Shown in pieces: positions 11,101 through 21,567 of a DNA stretch of 64,000 bases (position 1 is its first letter; each line of letters starts with the position of its first letter). The notes below the pieces were generated by a model that saw only the letters and a list, made by a program, of their open reading frames with translations, made no database searches and was not told where the DNA came from. Origin of the DNA: Paragonimus westermani (lineage: Eukaryota > Platyhelminthes > Trematoda > Plagiorchiida > Troglotrematidae); contig QNGE01000949.1 in assembly GCA_008508345.1 (NCBI GenBank), forward strand, positions 142,125 through 206,124, written 5' to 3'. The translations under genes were made by a program, and so were the position numbers.

Positions 11101-11919
11101 GGGGCTGGCAGGAAGGTTTATCTGAGTGCAAATGTGTGTGATGCTTAACCTGAAATTATCCAACTCCCCATCACCTCATCAGTAATCCATAAAATTGCCT
11201 AGCAAGAATTTGACCTGTTTCGTAAGTCCTAAGTATAGCGCTATCGATTGGGGTTAACAGGACAGTTACTCTATCTCATCTTAAGAAGATGCAGAAGCGT
11301 TTGAGGGTTCAGACCTGATAATTAGGTCCCGTCTAATATGAAGGCTATGTCACAGCGGTCAACACCGTTGCCTCACGAAAGCGTGGCCAAACTTCAAGTC
11401 ATGACTATGGCAAGGAAATGCAGTACTGACTGGCTCCAATGAGAGTGAAACTTGGGTCTGGTGATTCTTCTTCAGAGGTGCTGGCTAAAAGGTCTATTTG
11501 AACGCGAGGTCTGCTATCACACGTGAGGGATTTTCGACTTGGGCTACACTGTCCGTAACATTAGCCTTTTACATGCAACGGATTTAGGTTCTGGAACCAC
11601 CTTCCTGAGCAGAAGCCAGCGAGGTCCCCTCCCGACCCGGCGAGGCGACTCTTACTTTGCCGATAACGGTAAGTCTATTTGCAACCTATGATGGACGCCC
11701 ACTCACGCTCTACCTCCGTCCCCGGCAAACATTTCCCCAGGTCTTTGCAGTTGCGGCCATGCTCTTTGTTGTTTTAGGGCTCGATCCTCTTGAGCTTTTT
11801 CACTGCGTGGTCGAAACGCAAAAAGAGGAACCGGTTGACTCCCGGTTAACCGCCATCAGCCTTTCTATCCTTTGACCCAAAACCCATCAGCACCACGCAT
11901 ATTCGTTTTCAGATTTCTC
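11101..11919. other. Gypsy interior, protease region not recognisable
   Basis: This lies between the Cys-rich cassette and the RT of relic 1, where a protease would be expected. I found no DTGA-like motif or protease block in any frame. A 72-aa open frame at 11657-11875 has no family motif. Confidence 0.4.
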
Positions 11920-12330
11920 GCAGCTCGTTCAATTCGCAATTGAGCTCCTGCCAGTCACTTCCACTTGGACGCTGCACATTATGACTAAAGGTCCACCCGT
12001 GTCGTGCAGGCTCAGACGAAAGGTCTCTGGCAAAATTAAAATAGACAAGGCGGACTCCAAACACGTACCTGAACTAGTGTTAATCTGTTCTGAAGATCCA
12101 TCTTCCCCTACACCTTACACGATTCCGAAGAAGTCGGGTGACCGACGCCCTTGTGGCGATTACCGAGGCCTCAGCAAAGCCACAGTTCTAGATAAATTTC
12201 CTAACCTTTACATACAGCTTCTGATAGGTTGTCTTTCTGTTAAAATTCCATTCAGAAAGATCGACCTGATTCGCGCAAGTTGCAAGGACCACACACGTTT
12301 ATCACAAACTGTGCTAAATCTACGATGACC
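11920..12330 (+). pseudogene. Gypsy reverse transcriptase, N-terminal part
   Basis: A frame from 11981 shows TKGPPVSCRLRRKVSGKIKI, PYTIPKKSGDRRPCGDYRGL, SKATVLDKFPNLYIQ and IPFRKIDLIRA. These are the RT motifs from the GPPV/RRL start through PKK-G-WRPCGDYR to the SKIDL...A block. The first catalytic Asp (in KIDL) is kept. The sequence then drifts out of register and stops at 12328. The YxDD half is absent from this relic. A mainly alpha/beta RT needs both halves, so this is a fragment. Confidence 0.85.
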
Positions 12331-12562
12331 ATTTGTGCACTTTTGGTTCCCCATTTTCATATTCGCTTAAATGTTTGTTTGAACAGGTATAGTCACCGTC
12401 AGGTCGTCCGAGCACTCAAACGCACGACTTCACTGCATGCTTGCTTGTTGTTTCGCTGTAATAACGTTTCATCTTGCTAATCGCTCGCCCTCGTGTCGAC
12501 TTCGTGTATGGGCAATATACTCCATTTATACTCGTTGCTTTATTTGTAACCAGCCGGCCAAA

Positions 12563-12576
12563 TTGGTGAGCCCGTT
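12563..12576 (+). promoter_or_regulatory. Possible gypsy primer binding site
   Basis: TTGGTGAGCCCGTT resembles the TTGGTGA-CCCG primer binding sites of LTR elements and lies about 120 bp before the gag start of relic 2. If real, an LTR should end just before 12563. I did not find the matching second LTR, so this stays tentative. Confidence 0.3.
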
Positions 12577-12694
12577 CAAGATATATAATATAGTGTACAT
12601 CTAAGTTCAGTTTTTCCGCCTCATATTAATTTTTGAGTGCGTATGGTGCATACATATAGAAATTTTTTTATCTCTTTGCATTCACTCAGTCGCT

Positions 12695-13510
12695 ATGGCC
12701 ACTAAAGAGGTTGAGCCTGACTTCTCGTCCTCTCTATTGTTGATCACGCTAACTGCCCCCACTTTTGAGGATATTGTTCTAGAGCTGTATTGGAAACAAA
12801 GTTCGGCAACCGACGTATAATAACTGACTCGTACGGGTTTTGCAGCTTATACCGCTTCTCCCCCGAGATATGCTGAACCCAATTAATGATATCTTACTAG
12901 GCTTGGCAACCGATCGTTATGAGTCAGCTGAGCGAATGATTGTTAAGGAAACACAATCGTCTGATAAACTGCGTTTGGAACGACTGTTTCAACGACTACC
13001 GTTGGGGGACAGGAGGCCGTCGGTTCTTCTTCGGGAAATGCGAGTTGTAGCAGGTAAATCTCAGTTGTCTGAGTCGCCTTTGCAAGGGTTGTGCATGCAG
13101 AGGTTGCCTTATTATACACAGGAGCTACTTTCTGTATTACCCTCACTTCCGTTAAGTGATCTAGCAGTTTCGGCCGACGCAATACATGAACGTTCTTGAG
13201 GTACGTGGCACATAACATTATTTGAGCGGATAGTTAACTCCAACAGCCCCCGGATAATTTGTTGGCCACAAAGGACGTCTAAGTGGTTAACCTGCGCAAA
13301 TAATTTGGAATGCCGTGAACACGATCCTTTAGAAACAAACGCTGATATAGCTCAGTTGTAGCATAAACTGGTTGATCTTTGCACCAGCATTCAGCGTAAT
13401 AAGTCATCATCTGAAATCCCTCCAAAACAGTGTTTGTTGGTATCATGCGACGTATGGCGAAAACGCTAGATAATGCCGGTCACCTTGTAGCTATCGTGGT
13501 GAAAAACGTT
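12695..13510 (+). pseudogene. Gypsy relic 2: gag, decayed
   Basis: A start codon at 12695 opens MATKEVEPDF, then a frame break, then AYTASPPRYAEPN and, from 12840, an open frame with RLERLFQRLPLGDRRPSVLL, REMRVVAG and a QRLPYYTQELLSVL block. This is the standard capsid order of flatworm gypsy gag. At 13435-13510 the cassette reads CWYHATYGENAR, stop, CRSPCSYRGEKR; the stop TAA sits where a Lys AAA would be expected. Protease follows immediately, as in the family. Confidence 0.82.
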
Positions 13511-13529
13511 TAAATTAACAGGCTGTCGT

Positions 13530-13965
13530 GGTTAAGCATCGACAGCCACAGGCCAGTCGATAAGCAATCGCCTTTTCTTTCTGGAGGATTAACCTCCAAA
13601 ATGCACTTTTTGATCGTCACAGGAGCGGAGGTTAGTGTCATCCCGCACCTGGTAACGGATACGCGAACAAAACCTGGCATTACTCTCCTGGCTGCAAACG
13701 GTACGCCCATTAGGAATTTCGGCTGTCGGCTGCTAAATTTAAACCGTGGTCCTCGATGCGATTTTCATCTGGTTTTACCTGTCGGTGATGTACCTCCCCC
13801 TATAGTTGGCATCGACTTCTTCAGGCACTTCAAACTAATCATCAACCCACGTCGATCGCGTCTGATCGATACCTCCTTAAAACTAAATGGTCGGAGCAAG
13901 CCGTCACACGCGGCTGTGATCAGTCTTATGCTAGTCAATCCCCTAGTTTGCGAGCCTCATGAGAA
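13530..13965 (+). pseudogene. Gypsy relic 2: aspartic protease, catalytic Asp lost
   Basis: The frame at 13601-14068 begins MHFLIVTGAEVSVIPH, then LLAANGTPIRNFG, FHLVLPVGDV and PIVGIDFFRHFKLIIN. The family motif is F-L-I/V-D-T-G-A; here the catalytic Asp is Val (about 13613). The flap and the second loop region (ANGTPI, IxGxDFL) are well kept. This domain would process gag-pol in a live element. It is preceded by the Cys cassette and followed by RT. Confidence 0.85.
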
Positions 13966-14039
13966 ACTCTCATCTGAACTCCCCCAACTGATCCGTTTCG
14001 CCAACAAAATATCGGCCGTGAAAACCGACCTAGCGCATA

Positions 14040-14836
14040 ATATTGTCTCACGAGGGCTGCCAGTTTGAAGTCGTCTAAGCCGTTTAGCTATTCGCTCGCT
14101 CTTTCGTCGATTCCGCCCCTCGGCCTATACTTCTTTTCTACTCCTTGCGTTATTCATAACTGGCCGCCCATAGTCCGTTTCAACACTATCCTATCAACAG
14201 ACCAACGTACGAGAGTGAGACTTCCCAAAACGGCCATGGTCACGCCTTCTGGCCCGTTCAAATTTCATGGAACAACATTTGGCTTCAGCAACTATAAACA
14301 CATCCCCCAGAATTTCATCTACGTAAAATGCCGAGGTTTGGGTTTTGTCTACTTCTACTTGGGCGACACTTTGGTGGATAGTTCTCCTGAAGAACAACTG
14401 CAGCATCTTCATTCCCTGTTCGCCAGGTTAACCTAACAGAGAACAGTTATCAATTTGGCTGAGTGCGAGCTTGGAAAAGACAGTGCAGAATTTTTAGGCC
14501 ACAGTACTTTTGCTTCTGGTAAGGAGGTTTTGCTAGAGAAGATATTCGTCGTCACTGATTTCCCTGAACCAATATCCTCCGAACAGCTCGGGCGTTCCGC
14601 CGGTCTGGTTAATTACTATCCTCGGTTAATCCCCAATGTACACAACTCCTGCAACCCCACCCGGAATTAATTCGAAGTGATACGTGTAAATTCACTTTTA
14701 CGGACGCGGTATGCACCATTTTCGCGGAGCTATAAGAGGGTATACCAAATGTGGATCTTCTAGCCAACCCAAACATCCAGGTCTTACATTCTTTAGTTAC
14801 TGATGCCTCGGAAATGGATGTCAACGCGAGCACCTG
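14040..14836 (+). pseudogene. Gypsy relic 2: reverse transcriptase, decayed
   Basis: After NIVSRGLPV (RT start, 14038-14065) there is a frameshift and a loss of most of the fingers. From about 14200 the frame resumes with RLPKTAMVTPSGPFKFHG, FVYFYLGDTLVDSSPEEQLQ (14340-14400), then AEFLGHSTFASGKEVL and LGRSAGLVNYYPRLIPN in a second frame (14455-14640), and LVTDASEMDV at 14790-14825. The YxDD box reads YLGD, so a catalytic Asp is lost. Similarity ends at about 14836, where CR1-type material takes over. The next expected gypsy sequence (RNase H) resumes at about 19992. Confidence 0.85.
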
Positions 14837-14985
14837 AAACTCCAAATAAAATATCTTCTCTGTCAATGTCTTTATATTTCTGACCTCCCGGTGACCTATG
14901 CATCAAAAACCTCACACGATCACTGTTATTCGTTACCGAATAGCATGATAATTCGTTCCGTATTGAATTATTTGGGTAACATGGA

Positions 14986-15627
14986 GTAGTGACAAGCGAT
15001 GGTGTGGCTTCTCTAAGGATGTCGGCTGCAAACATGTTTAATTGATTGTCTGTTCTGTACGCATGATTCTGTGTACGCCTGCTATAGAAGGCCTGATATG
15101 AACTCAGTGCCGCTTTCTTCAGCCGTGTAACTAATTGCACACAGCGAATGTTCACCACTGTTCCAACGACCCATCTATTCCTCCATTATTCTAAGTCGTT
15201 TGACCTTGACCTTTTCGGACGTTGTTTAACGCACTCGAAGTTTCCACGCACTTCTCTCTTGGCGCGCTCTTGAGTGTCGCCGAGTAGGCTGAGGCCCATC
15301 ACGCGCATCTCTTCTTTCTTCACTTGGTTGCTGACGTTGGTCCCAGATTAGGCTAGAACTAACCGCTTATCATATTACTTAACATTACTGGAAATATACG
15401 GTTTGCTTCCAAACCCTGACGCGTTCTTTCGGTTCGATGTCTGATGGGACTACGTTTCGAATGCTCTTCAGGAAAGGCGTTTCAAATTGTTAGTGGACGA
15501 GGACCGAGCGCATACCCACTCGCCCACTACGATAGTATTCGATTTTTCTCGCTTTATCCTGTCTGTTTCATACTGCATATTGCTATTCCCTATGAAATGT
15601 GACCCCTGTTGGATCTAGCAGCGCTGG
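14986..15627 (-). repeat. Inverted repeat arm A (CR1-associated, 642 bp)
   Basis: This is the reverse complement of 18117-18758 over 642 bp and also matches 62817-63323. It ends at the N at 15628. At five sites where the 18252 and 62817 copies differ (near 18292, 18310, 18366, 18463 and 18563) this arm agrees with the 62817 copy. It therefore is not a simple local palindrome of 18117-18758. On the minus strand it follows the CR1 endonuclease half. Confidence 0.9.
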
Positions 15628-15628
15628 N

Positions 15629-17157
15629 CATATGCTTAAATAAGAAGTTTTTGTTCCCGCGGGCTCTGGGGAGGATCTTCCGGTCTGCGAGTGTGGTGTG
15701 TTCGCGGATTTCCTGCTTACACCTATTTCGAACAATGTGGAACGCGCTAAGGTCCTCCGAATTTCCCGTGGGCTTATGCTTCGCAAATGATTAAGGACAT
15801 TCATTGATAAGACGACGTATCCTGAGCGAAAGGAGTGGCCGATAACAGAAAGTACACAGTTTTTTGTGTAATTAAATCTTCCACCTTCTGGCGTGCGCTT
15901 TGAAACATAGGATAGTTCTGGTCCACGGAGTCAAAGTCAACAAGAAGTGAACCTAGGTAGTTTCTCAGACAGTTGAAACCAGCCTGATTGAAGTTTCGAA
16001 CTCTGGACCTTTGTGCTGGCTATTGTAACCAATAACAGATAAGATCAAAGGTTAACGGAAAGTGGTCATTGTGTCCATGAAAACTACCAGGTGGCTCTCG
16101 TTAGTGATGAGTGAGTCGAGTAGAAAGGGAATCTGTGTCCCCGCCTGCCGTCGTATCAACGTCGTTGAGGAAGTCGACAATCCGCTTCCACAATCCTGGT
16201 GAGAAACTGATGCCCAGTTCATCTTGAGTGTATTTAAGTCACTCATAATGACCAAATGAATAAAATGTATTTCTTGGAATCTGTCCAGGTTTACCGGAAG
16301 GGCTTCGTCGTCTGAGACGTCGGATAAGGGTGAACGATGAACAAGCCCCCCAGGAATGAGTATTGGCCATGTAGTGCTAGTCGAAGTCACAGAGCATCAT
16401 TTATCAGAGGGCTGAAAACCACCGATCACGGCGGATGTCAGGAGATGCTGCTAAAGAGATATCGTACAGCCCCCATTCTCCCCTGGGCGGAGTCAGCCTG
16501 GTGAACTGAATGCTCCGAGACACTCAGTTTACCGTCACTGGTATCACATGTGAACCAGGTCTCCGTGAAAGCAAACATGTGGGGTTGGGCGTCACGAACT
16601 GACTGTATGATTTCCGGTAATTTATTGAACAGATTGAGGCAGTTAGTATAAATGCAATTGAAGGCCACTTTCCCTTCGGATTTCGCGAGAAAAGAGAAAG
16701 GAGAGTGCGAGGAAGTGCCCGGGAATGAAGGCCTAGAACGTAGGAGGGTGATGAGTTTTGATTCGGTCTGTTCTTCTGAGTTGTTTTGAAGGCTCTCCTT
16801 CGAGACTGTAGGCGCCACATCACCGCCTGTGCGTACATCAGCAACCCTACCGGATGCCTGACCAGCATTCATGGTGTCCCCACTTGCGCCGCTGTCGCAT
16901 TCCGCTTTTTGGCGGGGTCTTTGGAGAATCTCACCCACGGAAAATTTATCTTCATGGTCTGGTGGGTGCGACATTTGCAAGGCGGCAACGTGCACGGTGT
17001 TATGAGGCCATTGATTGGAATACCTATTGAGGTCGGCGAAATTAGTGGTCTTTGAGTCACAGGAGGCAGTCTCAGCAGGCTTATTCCGTTCCGAATTTCT
17101 GGGAGGAATTTCTGGGTAGATAACCATGAAGACGGTTTTTGATTGGTTTCGGTGCAC
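15629..17157 (-). pseudogene. CR1-clade LINE endonuclease half, inverted, decayed
   Basis: The minus-strand frame 17157-16438 carries FNCIYTNCLNLFNKLPEI and AQPHMFAFTETWFTCDTSDG, the LINE endonuclease start with its catalytic Glu in TETW. A frame at 16390-16052 continues with LVIMSDLNTLKMNWASVS (GDFN-type block) and SLITNESHLVVFMDT. Weak blocks of the following region are visible to about 15640. Reading then meets the N at 15628. This half lies on the minus strand while the matching RT half is on the plus strand at 18900-19818. Confidence 0.8.
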
Positions 17158-17765
17158 TCAATCCCCGTGCCTGTGTTTGAGGCGTCGATCGTTGGAACGA
17201 TCAAGCAAACGGTGTCTCCGCCTTCTGCAACAAGCTCGGAGGTTCGACGGGGTGATTCAGGAGGACAAACTACGAACTCAGTCTTCATTCGTAGTTTGTG
17301 GCCGGCCATGATTCGTGACTTAGTCTCAGTTCGCTGTTCGCGACTCACCTTCTCTTGCCGAGAGCGATTGAAAGACATGCTTTTCAGATGGGCTTTGGTG
17401 GACTTTAAAGCCACTGTTTTTCCCACCACGGCATGGGGACTGAGCATTGCTGACAAGGTTACCAAAAGGCCAAGCAAAATTTCGGTCGCTTTTGCGCGCA
17501 GCCTGCTCGCGAGTATCAAGTTTGTGACGTCTGTGGAGAATGACGTCGCTAAGATTGACTTAGCTGGCTCATTCGGGGACGTTGTAGAAGAATGGCCCCA
17601 TAAATCATCTCCATTTTCGCTGACAGCTTTCTCCTTCATTTTTATTATGGCCTCCTCTGTGTGTGCACTTGACAGATCAACTGCCTTCTTGATGGTTGCA
17701 ACACCACGGAAGACAAGCGCTATGTACTCACTTAGAGACTGTAGTTCCAGATTCCCTCCTGACAC
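16869..17765 (-). CDS. Open frame upstream of CR1 endonuclease, ORF1-like
   Basis: At 298 codons this is the longest uninterrupted frame in the window. It lies just upstream of, and overlaps in another frame by about 290 bp, the CR1 endonuclease frame, which is the position of LINE ORF1. The product is hydrophilic and basic in the middle (KTVALKSTKAHLKS, SRQEKVSREQRTETKSR), with a short helical-looking N-terminus (SSAHTEEAIIKMKEKA). I recognise no zinc knuckle, RRM or other domain. It may be a surviving ORF1 or simply the frame that decayed least. The opposite strand is also open over 17143-17841. Confidence 0.4.
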   Translation of the reverse strand: MSGGNLELQSLSEYIALVFRGVATIKKAVDLSSAHTEEAIIKMKEKAVSENGDDLWGHSSTTSPNEPAKSILATSFSTDVTNLILASRLRAKATEILLGLLVTLSAMLSPHAVVGKTVALKSTKAHLKSMSFNRSRQEKVSREQRTETKSRIMAGHKLRMKTEFVVCPPESPRRTSELVAEGGDTVCLIVPTIDASNTGTGIECTETNQKPSSWLSTQKFLPEIRNGISLLRLPPVTQRPLISPTSIGIPINGLITPCTLPPCKCRTHQTMKINFPWVRFSKDPAKKRNATAAQVGTP

Positions 17766-17841
17766 AGTCTGTTGTTACTCATCTATCCTGCTACTCATGG
17801 AAGAAATAGAAGGAGACAGAGAGTTAAGAACCCCACACTAG

Positions 17842-18116
17842 CAATCGCACGTTTTCTGCATCACTACACATTCCTTGTAATGTATGTTTTATCAGTCAGC
17901 GGTGGTGTAGTGCCTTGGTTATCGTCAAACCTGCAACTCATGCAGATATAACCGAGGGATGAAGAGGTTAGCTGCTTGTACTGGTGTCAGTCGAGGCCAG
18001 TACATATGAAGTTATACCGCTTCTGACAATTGTAGCATTGCATCCCGTTTCGTACGGACATTTTTCACCCATGCTGGCCGCAGATGCTTGCTGCATCAGA
18101 CACTGTTTGCTGAGTC
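17842..18116. other. Junction segment between inverted CR1 halves
   Basis: No coding similarity. It separates the minus-strand ORF1/endonuclease half from repeat arm B. It may be 5' untranslated LINE sequence or the inversion breakpoint. Confidence 0.35.
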
Positions 18117-18758
18117 CCAGCGCTGCTAGATCCAACAGGGGTCACATTTCATAGGGAATAGCAATATGCAGTATGAAACAGACAGGATAAAGCGAGAAAA
18201 ATCGAATACTATCGTAGTGGGCAAGTGGGTATGCGCTCGGTCCTCGTCCACTAACAATTTGAAACGCCTTTCCTGAAGAGCATTCGAAACTTAGTCCCAT
18301 CAGACATCGAACTGAAAGAACGCGTCAGGGTTTGGAAGCAAACCGTATATTTCCAGTAATGTTAAGAAATATGATAAGCGGTTAGTTCTAGCCTAATCTG
18401 GGACCAACGTCAGCAACCAAGTGAAGAAAGAAGAGATGCGCGTGATGGGCCTCAGCCTACTTGGCGACACTCAAGAGCGCGCCAAGAGAGAAGTGCGTGG
18501 AAACTTCGAGTGCGTTAAACAACGTCCGAAAAGGTCAAGGTCAAACGACTTAGAATAATGGAGCAATAGATGGGTCGTTGGAACAGTGGTGAACATTCGC
18601 TGTGTGCAATTAGTTACACGGCTGAAGAAAGCGGCACTGAGTTCATATCAGGCCTTCTATAGCAGGCGTACACAGAATCATGCGTACAGAACAGACAATC
18701 AATTAAACATGTTTGCAGCCGATATCCTTAGAGAAGCCACACCATCGCTGGTCACTAC
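18117..18758 (+). repeat. Inverted repeat arm B (642 bp)
   Basis: Partner of arm A (14986-15627). The part from 18252 also belongs to the longer direct copy at 62817-63796. It contains the start of a 77-codon frame (18586) beginning MVNIRCVQLVTRLKKAALSS, repeated at 63151 and inverted at 15158. I do not recognise this peptide. It sits where the segment between endonuclease and RT would be in this CR1. Confidence 0.88.
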
Positions 18759-19231
18759 AAGACCAAAGACTATTGTCCCATCTCAGATGCTGTCTTCTTT
18801 GATTCCCTCAATCCTTTAAACTGTGTCCCACTCGGCTCCCAGTAACACGATCTGGAAGCGTATGGTATTTGATGAGAGTTTTTTCGCTGGATTGCCTCCT
18901 TTCTTGATAATGGAGCTTTTGAAGTTGCGACTGGATCAAACCTTTCGTCTCCTTCTTTCATTTCTGGAGGAGTTTCCCGGAGATTAGTGCGAGGTCCTTT
19001 GTTATCCCACACTTACCTCAACAACCTTACGAGAAATGTTTCCAGCAAAGCCTTCCTATACGCAGGCGACCTAAAAATTTGGAGGACCACCGATTCCAAT
19101 GCACCTCAGACTGACCTTGACGCGATCAAGCGCCGGTCGACCGACTGAAGTCTCCCACTAAATGACAATAAATGTGCTCATATGTCACTCGGTGGAGATT
19201 CTGGCAATGTTTTCATGAATCATAGTTCGTT
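18252..19231 (+). repeat. 980-bp segment duplicated at 62817-63796
   Basis: The offset is a constant 44,565 with no indel seen. I noted five substitutions, all in the first 320 bp. The distal copy is bounded on both sides by N. The segment covers the CR1 region from before RT to partway through the palm. Confidence 0.92.
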
Positions 19232-19818
19232 TAGCAAGGTAGATATCACGAAAATCGATTTGAAGAAAGATCTCGGCATCTGGTTGTCGTCTAACTTGTC
19301 CTTCGCGTATCATCATGAGTTAGCGAAAAAAGGATTCGTCGCTCATAGGATGATTAGACGCAATTCCCCCTGCATAGACAGAAAAGCATTTCAAACGCTT
19401 TACTGGGTTATTATAAGATCACTCATCGACTGTGCGAATCAGATCAGGTATACCGGCCTGAAGAAAGACATTAGCTGTCGAACGTGTCCAGCGCGCGGTC
19501 GCCAAAATAGTCGCGGGGCTAGGCAGTGTCACTTACGAGTTTCGACTTGAAATTCTTGTTCTGTACTCACTCTACTTTCGGCGACTTCGCGGTGCTCTCG
19601 CAAGACAGTTCTTCACTGTAGCGAACGACGGCAGGAGAAGACATAACAGGAAGCTTTTCAAATTTCGTCCGCGAACCTTTCTTAGGCAGCCGTACTTTTG
19701 TTGCAGGGTTATTATCCATTGGAACAGCCCTCCCTCTGTGGTTGTCAGCGGCGCTTCTAGGAGTCATCTTGAAGCTTTGCTTGGTTTTCATTTATCTGAA
19801 GTCGCATTATGCGAGTGA
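18900..19818 (+). pseudogene. CR1-clade LINE reverse transcriptase, C-terminal half
   Basis: Blocks on the plus strand: VRGPLLSHTYLNNLTRNVSS (about 18990), AFLYAGDLKIWRTTDS (about 19050), LNDNKCAHMSLG (about 19160), KKDLGIWLSSNLSFAYHHEL (about 19262), KKGFVAHRMIRRNSPCIDRK (about 19327), QTLYWVIIRSLIDCANQIRY, then in another frame [32 protein letters not shown] and [20 protein letters not shown], with a stop at 19816-19818. The YADD box is YAGD, so a catalytic Asp is lost, and at least one stop and one frameshift interrupt it. The order matches a CR1 ORF2 to its natural end. Confidence 0.88.
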
Positions 19819-19856
19819 TCTTACTCTGTTCTTGGTATTCACTGTAGTGTTCAAGA

Positions 19857-19990
19857 GCGGTGCTACTCCCTGTTTTCAATGACCGCCTTTCAGATCGATA
19901 GACGTCTGCGGACACTGAGCAAGGAAAACCGACTGGATCCGGGAACCTCGAGCCCCTATCTGAAACTCATGTACCAATCACTGAATCTTT
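19857..19990 (+). repeat. Short repeat, copy 1 (possible LTR start or LINE tail)
   Basis: GCGGTGCTACTCCCTGTTTT here matches GCGGTGCTATACCCCGTTTT at 21579, and similarity continues through GACTGGATCCGGG to about 19990. Here it follows the CR1 stop by 38 bp and directly precedes gypsy RNase H sequence. It could be the 3' tail of the CR1 or the beginning of an LTR. Confidence 0.65.
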
Positions 19991-19991
19991 G

Positions 19992-20260
19992 AGACGGATG
20001 TAACTGTCGGTGCTGTATTACGGCGGCTTGTCAACGACCAACGGCAAACCCCAGGTTTCTTATCCGACCGCTTGTTAACTTCGGAATTTCAATATAGCAC
20101 GTTTGGGAGATCGGACAACTGGATTATGTCCCGCAGTTTCTCTGCAATATAGGGCATGTTCCAGGTGCCACCGGGACTGTCGCTGACGCTCTTCAATGTC
20201 TCCACGACAATTTGGTCACGCCTACTTCCGTTGACCTCAGTGATCTAGCCACGGCACAGC
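19992..20260 (+). pseudogene. Gypsy RNase H fragments
   Basis: The frame at about 19995-20110 reads TDVTVGAVLRRLVNDQRQTP, then FLSDRLLTSEFQYSTFGR, matching the RNase H start of gypsy pol. A deletion follows, and the end of the domain appears as GQLDYVPQFLCNIGHVPGAT and VADALQCLHDN, the usual RQLDYISQF...VADALSR block before integrase. The RNase H interior between these is missing. It may be the continuation of gypsy relic 2, whose RT ends at 14836 with LVTDASEMDV. Confidence 0.78.
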
Positions 20261-21480
20261 CGCAAAAGCCTTATTTCCAAACGTTCTCACAACACTACTC
20301 TTTGAAGCTTTGCGTCATTGCGCTGCTGAGTGCAAACAGAGCCATTATCTGCGATACGACTACAGGTATTCCGAGGCCTGTAGTGCCACAAGCTTACTGG
20401 CGTTATAACTTCAATCGGTTCCAAAACTTCTTGCATACCGGTATTCACCCCACCATTAAGTTGATAACACACCGATTGGTCTGGTCTAGGGTTCAGTCCG
20501 ACGCTCATAGTTGGTAACGCGCTTGCCTACATTGTCAACGTTTCAAGTTGCATAGACACACACACAAGGCCCAATTTCTTCATTCAGTCTCCCAGCAGTC
20601 AGATTCTCACACGTCCATTTAGCTTCAGTTGGACTCTTACTGCTTTCACGCGGTTCCATTTACATTTAAACTTGTGTCGACAGTTTTCCAAGATGGTCGG
20701 ATGTCACACTGTCCCTTTGAAGCTGTAATGAACGCTTTCTTTGAACGTTAGGTAGCCAATGACGGATGCCCTATAACCATTACGACGGATCCCGGCTCAC
20801 AGTTCGAGGGCTTAACATTCAAAGTTGTGACGAACTTTGTTGGATGTCCGTATGTTCGTACCACGGCATACCACCCGTCCTCAAATGGTTTAGCGGAAAT
20901 TTCCAACGGCAGCTTAAAGATCCTGTTTGTGCCACCATTATTTCGGCATGGAGTGGAGTCCTTCCTTCCGTACTTTTAGGGATCCGAAACAGACTGGATG
21001 TTCATCTCTAATGCATGCCGGCAGAACTAGTCTATGGTTGTGCACTGCATCTGCCTGGTGAATGTTTCGCCTTCTTCAACTTTTTTCCCTTCTTCAACAT
21101 TTCCTCCCACACTATCTCAATGCATGCGACATATCCAACCCAAACCTCCCAGTGAAGAGGATAGGCTAGCGCAAATGCGCAAAGATTTGGCCATTTGTTC
21201 ACGTGTATTTGTCTGTTTTGACGATGTGCAAACCACCTCAGCTACTCTACTCGGGCTCCATCAAAGTGTTTCTACAAACGCTGAACCACTTCATCGTCGA
21301 TCTTTAGGGTCGTCATGACACCGTTTCCATCGATCGCCCCAAAGTCGTCTATGTAGACGATGATATTATCCAAGCTTCCCCTCAGCCATCCGTATCAGCT
21401 ACCGTCTCTACACCGTTCCCTTCGATAGAAACCTTCACACAACCTACCTCTCTCCACAAGCGATCATAACCTCGTGTTCA
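20261..21480 (+). pseudogene. Gypsy integrase, decayed
   Basis: Blocks in order: AIICDTTTGIPRPVVPQAYW (20341), KLITHRLVWSRVQSDAHSW and ACLHCQRFKLHRHTHKAQ (zinc-binding HHCC end, about 20455-20575), FSHVHLASVG (20603, where the first catalytic Asp of HxD is Ala), TCVDSFPRWSDVTL (about 20672), ITITTDPGSQFEGLTF (20775, second Asp kept), RTTAYHPSSNGLAEISNGSL (about 20855, Glu kept), and RGRHDTVSIDRPKVVYV near 21310 at the C-terminal end. Several frames are used. The enzyme inserts element cDNA into the genome; this copy cannot. Confidence 0.85.
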
Positions 21481-21567
21481 GTTCTCTGTACGTTTCGTTT
21501 GTTATACGTAATTTTTCCCCAGTTACCTAGTCACTGTAAAAACAGAAAAACCCAAGACGCAAAAAAC

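Larger units (their letters stand above)
10019..12330 (+). mobile_element. Ty3/gypsy relic 1 (gag plus start of pol)
   Basis: This region carries gag-like sequence, the Cys-rich cassette at the gag/pol boundary and the first part of a reverse transcriptase, all on the plus strand. A possible LTR begins at 10019 with TGTAACACCCGCCCCGGGGC and contains AATAAA near 10111, but I could not define its end or a primer binding site. The RT breaks off at about 12330, just before another gypsy relic begins, so the rest of pol has been deleted or replaced. Confidence 0.75.

Noticed and set aside
17143..17841. 232-codon plus-strand frame as a gene
   Set aside because: Antisense to the ORF1-like and endonuclease frames of a CR1; probably a shadow frame.
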